Positions 16,140 through 23,189 of a stretch of 64,000 nt of DNA are shown in pieces. The position numbers were made by a program, and so were the translations under genes. This DNA comes from Aeromonas eucrenophila (lineage in GTDB: Bacteria > Pseudomonadota > Gammaproteobacteria > Enterobacterales > Aeromonadaceae): NCBI RefSeq assembly GCF_000819865.1, contig NZ_CDDF01000014.1:1-64000 (forward strand), written 5' to 3'. Position 1 is the stretch's first letter, and every line of letters starts with the position of its first letter. The notes beneath the pieces were generated by a model. The model saw only the letters and a program-made list of their open reading frames with translations. It did no database searches and was not told the DNA's origin.

Positions 16140-17191
16140 CAGTGGGCCGCGACCACGGGCTCGGGATCACGGGTATCGACGATCACCTCGGTGGAGAGGC
16201 CGGGTCTCAGCTTGCCAGCCAGCACGCCGGGCTCGGGGATACGGATCTTGACCGGCACCCGCTGCACGATTTTGGTGAAGTTGCCGGTGGCGTTCTCCGG
16301 CGGCAGCAGGGCGAACTTGGCACCGGTAGCGGGGGCCAGGCTGTCGATGATGCCCTCGACCGGTTGATCCGGGTAGGCATCCAGAATCACCTCGACCTTC
16401 TGACCCGGTTGCATCTTCTGCAGCTGGGTCTCCTTGAAGTTCGCCTCGACCCAGACCTGCTGCAGCGGCACCAGGCTGGCGACCTGCATGCCGGACTGCA
16501 CGTAGAGGCCTTCCCGCAGGCTGCGCTTGCCGATGATGCCGTCGGCCGGGGCCCGCAGCTCGGTATAACCGAGCTCAAGCTTGGCCTGCTCGAGTTGAGC
16601 CTCGCTCAGGGCCAGTCTGGCCAGATTCTGCTTGGCCTCCGCATCCAGCACCAGCAGGCGCTCGCGAGCGGCCTGCAGGGCGGCCTTGGCCTCCTGCATC
16701 AGGGCCTGGTTGACGCGCAAACCCGCCTTCACCTCGTCCAGATTGTCCTGGGAGCTGTAGTTGCGCTGCTTGAGCTGGCCGATACGATCGACCTGTTGGC
16801 GGGAGCGGACCTGCTCGGCATCGGCCGAGGCGACCTTGGCGTCGGCCTGGCGGATCAGACTGAGCTGCTGGATACGGGTGGCGGCGAGGTTCTCGGCGGT
16901 CGCCTGATTGAGGTGCAAGTCAGCCTCGGCCTCGATCACCTTGGCCTTGTATTCCCGGTCGTCCAGGCGAGCGATCAGCTGCCCGGCCTTCACCTCCTGG
17001 TTGTCGGTCACCAGCACCTCGCTGATATAACCGGGCAGCTTGGAGCCGATGCCGGTCACCTCGCTCTGCAGATAGGCGTTGTCGGTGCTTTCGAAGTAAC
17101 GGCCGTGCAGATACCAGTAAGCGGCGAACAGCACGCCGAGCAGGGCCAGCAGCAGCGCGGCCAGCAGGGGGATCTTCTTGTGTTGACTCAT
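16139..17191 (-). CDS. emrA: Membrane fusion protein (EmrA/HlyD family)
   Basis: A 350-aa periplasmic adaptor. One N-terminal membrane span (about 8-26) is followed by a biotinyl-lipoyl-like half (FESTDNAYLQSEVTGIGSKL, the EmrA signature), a long coiled-coil hairpin (about 85-195, rich in Ala/Gln/Glu) and the returning lipoyl and beta-barrel segments. It bridges the EmrB permease to an outer-membrane channel, not encoded here. It is the first gene of the emrAB operon, 98 bp from the divergent LysR gene, whose product probably controls it. Confidence 0.92.
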   Translation of the reverse strand: MSQHKKIPLLAALLLALLGVLFAAYWYLHGRYFESTDNAYLQSEVTGIGSKLPGYISEVLVTDNQEVKAGQLIARLDDREYKAKVIEAEADLHLNQATAENLAATRIQQLSLIRQADAKVASADAEQVRSRQQVDRIGQLKQRNYSSQDNLDEVKAGLRVNQALMQEAKAALQAARERLLVLDAEAKQNLARLALSEAQLEQAKLELGYTELRAPADGIIGKRSLREGLYVQSGMQVASLVPLQQVWVEANFKETQLQKMQPGQKVEVILDAYPDQPVEGIIDSLAPATGAKFALLPPENATGNFTKIVQRVPVKIRIPEPGVLAGKLRPGLSTEVIVDTRDPEPVVAAH

Positions 17192-17251
17192 GATTTTGGT
17201 TTTTCCTGAACTGTGGGGGGCAGGCTAACATCGGCTGACTGTTTCGATTAG

Positions 17252-17268
17252 TATCCATTCATGAGATA
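17252..17268. promoter_or_regulatory. Candidate LysR operator (TATC-N9-GATA)
   Basis: A short dyad TATC (17252-17255), 9 bp, GATA (17265-17268) lies in the 98-bp space between the divergent emrA and LysR genes. Its spacing is like a LysR T-N11-A box. It is short, so the call is tentative. Confidence 0.35.
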
Positions 17269-17289
17269 TACAGTTTCACTGGTGAGACA

Positions 17290-18192
17290 ATGGACCTGAA
17301 TGCCGCCTTGATTCTAGTGCGCATCGTCGACAAGGGCTCCTTCACCGCCGCCGCCCAGGAGCTGGGAATGACCAAGGCGACGGTCAGCCGCCGTATCGCC
17401 GAGCTGGAGCAGCGACTCGGTGCGCGGTTGCTCTACCGCTCTACCCGCCAGCTCACCCTGACCGAGGCCGGTGAGCAATATTATCTGCGCTGCAGCAAGG
17501 CGGTGGAGGAGTTGGCCCAGGCCGAGCTGATGCTGAGTGCCAGCCAGCAGGAGGTGACCGGCACCCTCAAGCTGGCGGTACCCATCGAAACGGGCCAGCT
17601 GGTGGTCGGCCGGCTGGTGGCGAACTTCCTGCAGGCCTATCCTGGCCTGCGAGTCGATCTGGAGCTGACCAATCGCATCGTGGATCCCATCAGCGAGGGG
17701 CTGGATGCCATAGTGCGGATCGGTGACATGAGCGACTCCAACCTGGCGGCGCGGCGGCTGTGGAGCACCGAACGACGGCTCTGCGCCAGCCCGGAATACC
17801 TGGCTCGGAATCCGGCGATCACCAGACCCGAGGATCTGGTGCAGCACCAGCGGGTGGCGGTCAGCAGCGGCTTTCTGGCCTCCCACTGGTGTTTCGAACT
17901 GGACGGGCGCGAGGTGCTGGTGGATCCTCCTGCCAGATTCAAGGTCAACAACATCACCTGTGCCCGAGAGGCGGCCAAGGCCGGGTTGGGGCTCGCCTCC
18001 CTGCCCGCCATGTTGTGCCATGATGAGCTGGCCGAAGGCTCCCTGGTGGCCCTGTTGCCGGACTGGCAGCAGCCCAAGGTGCCGATCTACCTGCTGTTCC
18101 CCGAGCGGCGGCTGATGCCGCGCAAGTTGCGGGTGTTTATCGATTTTCTGATAGCCAACGGGCCAGAGTACGGCATCGACAACTTGCTGTGA
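17290..18192 (+). CDS. LysR family transcriptional regulator, divergent from emrAB
   Basis: A 300-aa LysR protein with an N-terminal winged helix-turn-helix (about 1-60, SFTAAAQELGMTKATVSRRI). A substrate-binding domain of the type 2 periplasmic fold runs from about 90 to 290. It belongs to the DsdC/AaeR-like group that often sits next to efflux genes and activates them on binding an aromatic or hydrophobic ligand. The divergent arrangement with emrAB strongly suggests that operon is the target. The inducer is unknown. Confidence 0.88.
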   Translation: MDLNAALILVRIVDKGSFTAAAQELGMTKATVSRRIAELEQRLGARLLYRSTRQLTLTEAGEQYYLRCSKAVEELAQAELMLSASQQEVTGTLKLAVPIETGQLVVGRLVANFLQAYPGLRVDLELTNRIVDPISEGLDAIVRIGDMSDSNLAARRLWSTERRLCASPEYLARNPAITRPEDLVQHQRVAVSSGFLASHWCFELDGREVLVDPPARFKVNNITCAREAAKAGLGLASLPAMLCHDELAEGSLVALLPDWQQPKVPIYLLFPERRLMPRKLRVFIDFLIANGPEYGIDNLL

Positions 18193-18236
18193 TTAAGGTC
18201 GGGACATGGCATGGTCATGAATATGAGCGCAGGCGC

Positions 18237-18352
18237 GAGGACAAGGCATGGAACCGTGGATTAACTTGCATCGGGCCTCCCACCCCCAGGAAGCTTATGC
18301 CGGAGAGGGTGATAGCGCTGGCACCGATGACCCTATCGACAAGCAGTATTGA
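18237..18352 (+). pseudogene. Truncated 5' duplicate of the DUF2007 gene
   Basis: The bases around ATG 18248 repeat the ribosome site and first about 20 codons of the DUF2007 gene 114 bp downstream (MEPWINLHRASHPQEAYAGE here, MEPWINLYRASHSLEAYALK there). After about residue 18 the copy diverges and stops at 18350-18352, giving a 34-codon frame. It keeps GAGGACAAG before the ATG and could still be translated. It is best read as a decayed partial tandem duplication. Confidence 0.75.
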
Positions 18353-18361
18353 GGACAAGAC

Positions 18362-18676
18362 ATGGAGCCATGGATCAATTTGTATCGGGCCTCTCACTCG
18401 CTGGAGGCTTATGCCCTGAAGGGGGCGCTGGAGGTCGAAGGGGTGCTGGTGCGGCTCAGCGGAGAAGGGCTGTCGGGGGCGCTGGGGGAGTTGCCGGTGG
18501 ATCTGCTGCAGGTCACCCTGCTGGTGCGCGAGCAGGATCGCAGCCGGGCGGGGCGGATCATCGAGCGCTACCAGCAGCGTCAGGGCAATGGCTGGCTATG
18601 CGGCCAGTGCGGGGAGGAGAACGGCGCCAACTTCGACATCTGCTGGCGCTGTCACCACGATCCCCACGATCACTGA
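18362..18676 (+). CDS. DUF2007 protein with C-terminal zinc ribbon-like motif
   Basis: A 104-aa protein. Residues 1-65 match the DUF2007 fold (a putative signal-transducing, ACT/ferredoxin-like domain beginning WINLYRASHSLEAYALKGAL). The C-terminus has CGQCGEENGANFDICWRC, a CxxC...CxxC pair likely to hold zinc. The function of the family is unknown. The ribosome site is GAGGACAAG before ATG 18362. A partial copy of its 5' end precedes it. Confidence 0.8.
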   Translation: MEPWINLYRASHSLEAYALKGALEVEGVLVRLSGEGLSGALGELPVDLLQVTLLVREQDRSRAGRIIERYQQRQGNGWLCGQCGEENGANFDICWRCHHDPHDH

Positions 18677-18740
18677 TTATCCCCACCCCTGCTCCCGCAA
18701 GGGGGAGTCCAAGGTAGCGACAGATGCCTGAGACCACACC

Positions 18741-20021
18741 TCAACGCGGGAAGTCGATGTCCTCGCCCGCGTTGGCATCGTGATAGGTTTCCAGATCCAG
18801 CTCTCCCTCGCTGCGGGCGATCAACACGGACACCAGAATATCCCCAGATACGTTGACCGTGGTGCGCGCCATGTCCAGCAGGCGATCGATGCCGGCGATC
18901 AGCGCCACCCCTTCCAGCGGCAAGCCTACCGCGGTGAGCGTCAGGGTCAGCAGCATCAGCCCGGTGCCCGGGGTGCCGGCGGTGCCGATGCTGGCCAGGG
19001 TCGCGATGCTGATGATGGTCAGGTAATCCACCAGGTGCAGATCCACCCCGAAGGCCTGAGCCACGAACAGGGCCGTTACCCCCTGATAGAGAGCCGTGCC
19101 ATCCATGTTGATGGTGGCGCCTATGGGCAGCACCTTGGCGGTGATGGCGGGGGAGACCCCGAGCCTGCGCTCGGCGCAGGCCAGGCTGATGGGCAGGGTA
19201 CTGCTGCTGGAGCTGCTGGTGAAGGCGATCGCCTGGGCATCCAGGATGCTCTTGAAGTAGTGCAGCGGGTTGAGGCGTGCCAGCAGGATCAGCAGGCTGC
19301 TGTAGACGCCGAGCACGTGCAGCAGGCAACCGAGGTAGACGGCCCCTATCACCTTGAGCAGGGGCAGCAGCAGATCCAGCCCGTACTTGCCCGTCATCCA
19401 GGCCATCAGGGCGCAGACGCCGTAGGGCGCCAGCGTCATCACCATCTGGGTCAGCTTGAACATGCCCTCCGCCAATGAGGTGAAGAACAGGATCGCGGGC
19501 CGGCCGCGACGGCCGCTGGCGTTGAGGGCGAGGGCGAGGGCCACCGCGAACACGATCACCTGCAGTATCTTGCCGTCCACCATGGCCTGGATCGGGTTGC
19601 GCGGCACCAGATGGCTGAGCACGCTGGCCAGGGTCGGCTGTGCCAGCACCCCGGTGCGCTCGTAGGGGCCCATGTTGGCCCCCATGCCGGGTTCCAGCAG
19701 CCAGCCCATCATCAGGCCGATGCAGATGGCGATGGCGGTGGAGAACAGATAGAGGGCGATGGCCTTGCCGCCAATCCGGTCCAGGGTCTTGCCCTTGAGC
19801 AGGGAGGTGAGGCCGGCGATGACGGAGCAGAAGATGAGCGGCACCATCAGCATCTGTATGGTGTTGACGAACAGGACGCCGATGGGTTTGAGCAGCAGCG
19901 CCTGCTCACTGAAGCCGAGCCCGAGCCCTATCCCGGTCAGCATGCCGAGCAGGGTCTTCAACCAGAGTGGGCGGCGGGTCCAGATCCGCCAGGGCTTGAA
20001 GGCCAATCCATGGAACAGCAT
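18741..20021 (-). CDS. Dicarboxylate/amino acid:cation symporter (DAACS family)
   Basis: A 426-aa secondary transporter related to GltP/DctA/SstT. The serine-rich hairpin HP1 is visible (AFTSSSSSSTLPISLACAE), as are the NMDGTALYQG motif of the sixth/seventh span region and GTAGTPGTGLMLL in HP2, all parts of the substrate and Na+ site. It imports an acidic or small neutral amino acid or dicarboxylate with Na+ or H+. I favour ATG 20021 (AAGGA 10 nt upstream) over ATG 20057, which lacks a ribosome site. It is a single gene with its own promoter. Confidence 0.88.
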   Translation of the reverse strand: MLFHGLAFKPWRIWTRRPLWLKTLLGMLTGIGLGLGFSEQALLLKPIGVLFVNTIQMLMVPLIFCSVIAGLTSLLKGKTLDRIGGKAIALYLFSTAIAICIGLMMGWLLEPGMGANMGPYERTGVLAQPTLASVLSHLVPRNPIQAMVDGKILQVIVFAVALALALNASGRRGRPAILFFTSLAEGMFKLTQMVMTLAPYGVCALMAWMTGKYGLDLLLPLLKVIGAVYLGCLLHVLGVYSSLLILLARLNPLHYFKSILDAQAIAFTSSSSSSTLPISLACAERRLGVSPAITAKVLPIGATINMDGTALYQGVTALFVAQAFGVDLHLVDYLTIISIATLASIGTAGTPGTGLMLLTLTLTAVGLPLEGVALIAGIDRLLDMARTTVNVSGDILVSVLIARSEGELDLETYHDANAGEDIDFPR

Positions 20022-20154
20022 GACGCCAATGTCCTTATTTTCTGTCTGCGATGGCAAAAAGGGGCGCTAGTGTAGCCATCCCCTGCCCAGGTTGCCACAT
20101 TATCGACAAAGCGGTGCTCACGGCCAGCCCGCGGTTGTTAAAAACGCCAATTTA

Positions 20155-20203
20155 TTGGTTTACATCAAGATCGGATTTGGCCATTCCGGCTTTAATGAAC
20201 ATC
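20155..20203 (+). promoter_or_regulatory. FNR-type class II promoter of yecH
   Basis: TTGGT-TTAC-ATCAA (20155-20168) matches the FNR consensus TTGAT-N4-ATCAA with one mismatch. A -10 box TTTAAT lies at 20191-20196, predicting a start near 20203. The FNR site is then centred at -41.5, the exact class II activator position. This suggests oxygen-limited expression of yecH. Confidence 0.6.
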
Positions 20204-20229
20204 TGACATGATAATTAACGAGGTTTGAG

Positions 20230-20475
20230 ATGTCCCAGTCGATACATGGTCACGAAGTGATGGAGATGATGCTGACCCAGGATGGCCAGTTTACCCGCGC
20301 CAGCCTCAAGCAGGCGATCGACGCGCATTTCGGTGCCGAGGCCCGTTTTCACACCTGCAGCGCCAGCGAGATGGATGCAGAGGCCCTGATCGAACTGCTG
20401 GCCAAGCGCGGCAAGTTCATCGAGTCGGAGCAAGGTTTCCAGACCCGCGCCGACAAGATCTGCAATCACGGCTGA
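20230..20475 (+). CDS. yecH: YecH family metal-binding protein
   Basis: An 81-aa protein matching YecH (HGHEVMEMML at the start; FHTCSASEMDAEALIELLAKRGKF in the middle). Conserved His and Cys residues (HGHEV, HTC, terminal CNHG) suggest metal binding; the family role is not established. The ribosome site is GAGG 9 nt before ATG. An excellent FNR-like site lies upstream, so it is probably induced anaerobically. Confidence 0.88.
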   Translation: MSQSIHGHEVMEMMLTQDGQFTRASLKQAIDAHFGAEARFHTCSASEMDAEALIELLAKRGKFIESEQGFQTRADKICNHG

Positions 20476-20585
20476 GGCCGGCGGCGAGCCGTGTCCTGCG
20501 GCTCGCGCAATCTTCCTCCCTTTGTTAGTATTTCCCCCTCTTTTCCTCTGTCGAAGGCTTGGCCCGGGCATAGCCCGTCAATCGT

Positions 20586-21185
20586 ATGGATACTTTCTCC
20601 GCTGCCGTCATGTTGTTTCTGATCATGGATCCGCTGGGCAACCTGCCGGTCTTCCTCTCCATTTTGCGTCATGTCGATCCCAAGCGGCGACGCAAGGTGA
20701 TGATCCGTGAGCTGTTGTTCTCCCTGGCCATCATGCTGGCCTTCCTGTTTGCCGGTCAGCAGATCCTGAGCTTCCTCAATCTGCGCCAGGAGGCGGTGAG
20801 CATCGCCGGGGGCATCATCCTGTTCCTCATCGCCATCAAGATGATCTTCCCGACACCCGGTGGCGTGACCGGGTTGGCCGCCGGTGAGGAACCCTTCCTG
20901 GTGCCCATGGCCATCCCCATGATCGCGGGTCCTTCCATCCTGGCCTCATTGCTGCTGCTGGCGAATCAGGAGCCGACCCGGATGGCGGACTGGTCCCTGG
21001 CCCTGCTGCTGGCCTGGGGTGCCAGCGCCGTGATCCTGATGTTCTACGAGCTGTTCAACAAGCTGCTGGGTGAGCGAGGACTCACCGCCGTGGAGCGGCT
21101 GATGGGGATGCTGCTGGTGATGATCTCGGTGCAGATGTTGCTCGACGGCGTGCACCACTATCTGGCGGTGACCGGTCAGGGCTGA
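20586..21185 (+). CDS. yhgN: MarC/YhgN family membrane protein
   Basis: A 199-aa inner-membrane protein with six spans and the family signatures FLIMDPLGNLPVFLSIL (span 1) and AIPMIAGPSILASLLLL. The family is annotated as NAAT transporters, but substrate evidence is thin. Length and sequence agree with YhgN rather than MarC. Its mRNA ends at the terminator 21211-21238. Confidence 0.88.
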   Translation: MDTFSAAVMLFLIMDPLGNLPVFLSILRHVDPKRRRKVMIRELLFSLAIMLAFLFAGQQILSFLNLRQEAVSIAGGIILFLIAIKMIFPTPGGVTGLAAGEEPFLVPMAIPMIAGPSILASLLLLANQEPTRMADWSLALLLAWGASAVILMFYELFNKLLGERGLTAVERLMGMLLVMISVQMLLDGVHHYLAVTGQG

Positions 21186-21210
21186 CCGGCCAGCATGATG
21201 GCGTGAATGA

Positions 21211-21238
21211 ACGGGGCTGCACGGAGCCCCGTTTTTTT
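21211..21238 (+). terminator. Terminator after yhgN
   Basis: ACGGGGCT (21211-21218) pairs with AGCCCCGT (21225-21232), followed by seven Ts. Confidence 0.92.
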
Positions 21239-21258
21239 GCCTGTGCTACGGCGCACCG

Positions 21259-21415
21259 GCAGTCAGTGCCGACGCTCAGGATCCCTCGGTCGCCGAGGTC
21301 TAGAGCTTGCTCATGATGAGGGCGAGCAGGTTTTCCGCAGCCAGTGCCGAGGCTCAGGATCCTTCGATTGCCGAGGTCTAGAGCTTGCTCATGATAAGGG
21401 CGAGCAGGGTTTCCC
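21259..21415. repeat. Two 78-79 bp tandem units derived from the 3' end of the LysR gene
   Basis: Unit 1 (21259-21336) and unit 2 (21337-21415) are about 90 percent identical by eye. Each contains the last 40 or so bases of the minus-strand LysR gene, including the stop. Unit 2 carries the real gene end, with its stop at 21378-21380. Unit 1 is a copy lying just downstream of the gene, and the junction sequence CTCAGGATCC...GCCGAGGTCTAGAG is repeated in both. Confidence 0.8.
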
Positions 21416-22322
21416 GCAGCCAACGGTGGCCCGGATCCTCCTCGTGACTCTGATGCCAGATCAGCAGGTGGGAGATGCTGTCCAGCGCGATGGGTAGCGG
21501 CAGCGGCACCAGCGGGTAGACCTGGGTCGCGTGACGGGCATAGAGCTTGGAGAGGGTGACTATCATGTCCGAGTGCATGCCCATCCGCAGCGCCGCCTCG
21601 AACGAGGGCACGGTCGCCTCTATCCGGCGATAGAGATCCTGCTCCGCCAGCTTGTGATCCAGCATCCAGCGATCCCGCCCCTCGCAGTAGGTCTGCACGT
21701 GGGGATAGGCGAGATAGCGGGCGAGATCCCAGTCCGTCTCCTGCAGCGCCGGGTGATCCTGCTGCACCAGGCAGGTGAGGTCATCGATGGCGAGCAGGCG
21801 CTGGCAGATGGCGTTGGGCAGGGTATCGAGTCGGAAATCCGAGGTGATGCAGTTCTCCCGCACCGTGAAGGCGATGTCCACCTGGCCCTGGCTCATCTCG
21901 GTCAGGCTGTGCTCCGTCCACTCCTCGTAGCGCAGCCGGATCCCCGGTGCCTGGCGCTTGAGTTCGCTCAGGTAGAGGGGGGCGAACAGGGTGAAGGCGC
22001 TGTCCATGCTGGCGATGACGAACTCACGCTCGGTATGGGCAGGATCGAAATCCGGCGGCTGGATCAGGTTGTCCAGCGACAACAGTATGGGTTGCAACTG
22101 CTGCTGCAGACCGAGGGCACGGGGGGTGGGTTCCAGCCCATAGGCGGAGCGCACGAACAGGGGATCGTCGAAGGTGTCCCGCAGGCGACCCAGGGCCTTG
22201 CTGACGGCCGATTGGCTCAGGTGCAGGCGGCGGGCGGCCCGGCTGCCATTGCGCTCTTCCAGCAAGACTTGCAGGATAATCAATAAATTAAGGTCTATGC
22301 GCCCGAGCTGTTCCAGCAACAT
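21378..22322 (-). CDS. LysR family transcriptional regulator (LeuO/NodD-like group)
   Basis: A 314-aa LysR protein. The N-terminal DNA-binding domain DLNLLIILQVLLEERNGSRA...LSQSAVSKALGRLR (about 8-65) places it in the LeuO/NodD/YidZ-type group, often pleiotropic regulators. The ligand domain covers about 90-300. ATG 22322 has AAGGAG 9 nt upstream and is chosen over a TTG at 22340. No divergent target gene is close: the plus-strand neighbours are an orphan terminator and a TatA-like gene. Its 3' end is involved in a tandem repeat. Confidence 0.85.
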   Translation of the reverse strand: MLLEQLGRIDLNLLIILQVLLEERNGSRAARRLHLSQSAVSKALGRLRDTFDDPLFVRSAYGLEPTPRALGLQQQLQPILLSLDNLIQPPDFDPAHTEREFVIASMDSAFTLFAPLYLSELKRQAPGIRLRYEEWTEHSLTEMSQGQVDIAFTVRENCITSDFRLDTLPNAICQRLLAIDDLTCLVQQDHPALQETDWDLARYLAYPHVQTYCEGRDRWMLDHKLAEQDLYRRIEATVPSFEAALRMGMHSDMIVTLSKLYARHATQVYPLVPLPLPIALDSISHLLIWHQSHEEDPGHRWLRETLLALIMSKL

Positions 22323-22389
22323 GATATGAATCTCCTTCAATTCTTAGATGAATTTATACCATTTGTTTTCATATCTTGGCGACCCTATG

Positions 22390-22492
22390 CTCGAAACGTC
22401 TCACGCCGTTATGGTACTGCTACAGGATGTAGTAGTTGAGGGAGACAAGTAGCACCGACTCGTACGGCGGCCATGGGTCGCCGTATTTTTTT
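22390..22492 (+). ncRNA. Candidate sRNA ending in an orphan terminator
   Basis: A strong terminator, TACGGCG (22463-22469) with CGCCGTA (22479-22485) and seven Ts, has no plus-strand gene upstream, since the LysR gene points away. A transcript starting in the AT-rich LysR upstream region would be roughly 100 nt. The 5' boundary is a guess; no clear promoter was placed. Confidence 0.4.
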
Positions 22493-22594
22493 GCTGATTG
22501 ATTCGCAAACTTGCACCTGCCTTGATTTCGCCCAACAATCGCTATGCATTCTTTTGATACAAACTATCGATATCTATCAGTCAGGAGCATCCCC

Positions 22595-22756
22595 ATGGGA
22601 CTCGGTGGAATTCATATCTGGCATTTGTTGATCCTGCTCGTGGTCGTCGTTCTGGTGTTTGGCAGCAAACGCCTGGCCAGCGCCGGAGAGGATCTGGGCA
22701 CCGCCATCAAGGATTTTCGCAAGGCCTTGCGTGACGATGATACGCAGCCGAAATAA
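22595..22756 (+). CDS. tatA: Stand-alone TatA/TatE family translocase subunit
   Basis: A 53-aa protein with a short N-terminal membrane helix (IWHLLILLVVVVLVFGSKRL), the FGSKRL hinge and the amphipathic helix GEDLGTAIKDFRKALRDDD typical of TatA/TatE. It would join the twin-arginine pore that exports folded proteins. No tatB or tatC is adjacent, so it resembles the solitary tatE of enterobacteria. ATG 22595 follows CAGGAGC; a frame extension to 22544 is not TatA-like. The yfcZ-like gene follows after 11 bp. Confidence 0.85.
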   Translation: MGLGGIHIWHLLILLVVVVLVFGSKRLASAGEDLGTAIKDFRKALRDDDTQPK

Positions 22757-22767
22757 GTAGGAGTTGA

Positions 22768-23067
22768 ATGATGTCTGTAAACGAGAGAGTGCAGGAAACC
22801 TGCGACAGCTGTGGCAGCATGGCCGAGATCGGCACCATCATAGGTGAGGGCGACGAGCTGATGGAGCTGGTGATCGAGGCCGCGACAGAAGCCGATGCCC
22901 GCGCCAAGCTGGCGGTCTATGAGGCTCTGGCCAAGCAGGTGACCGCCGAAGCCAGCGTCAGCAGCGAGCTGAGCCAGGTGGCCGAGGGCGTGATCCTCAA
23001 GGCTCGCCTGCAATTCACCTGCACCGCCGAGAAGCTGATCTTCGAGTTGCGTGCCCGCTCAGTCTGA
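22768..23067 (+). CDS. yfcZ: YfcZ/YiiS family protein (DUF406)
   Basis: A 99-aa cytosolic protein of the small YfcZ/YiiS family, with an N-terminal CDSCGSMAEIGTIIGEGDE segment and a mixed alpha/beta body. Its role is unknown. AGGAG lies directly upstream, and the second ATG (22771) has the better spacing. The 11-bp gap to tatA suggests co-transcription. The weak hairpin at 23079-23102 follows. Confidence 0.8.
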   Translation: MMSVNERVQETCDSCGSMAEIGTIIGEGDELMELVIEAATEADARAKLAVYEALAKQVTAEASVSSELSQVAEGVILKARLQFTCTAEKLIFELRARSV

Positions 23068-23078
23068 GCATTGTGATG

Positions 23079-23102
23079 ATACGGCAGGCCTGCCTGCCGT
23101 AT
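23079..23102 (+). terminator. Hairpin after yfcZ-like gene (weak terminator)
   Basis: The palindrome ATACGGCAGGC/GCCTGCCGTAT is centred at about 23090. No T-run follows, so termination may be inefficient or factor-dependent. Confidence 0.45.
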
Positions 23103-23189
23103 TGACCCTGCAGCCGCAGCTCCCCGTTCTATAGTGAGTTATCCCACGGACGACTCGCCGATGTGAATCGGTCAACAGAAGGAGAGAGG

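Noticed and set aside
18349-18717. 122-aa frame overlapping the DUF2007 gene
   Set aside because: Alternative frame of DUF2007; the true frame has the family sequence and ribosome site.
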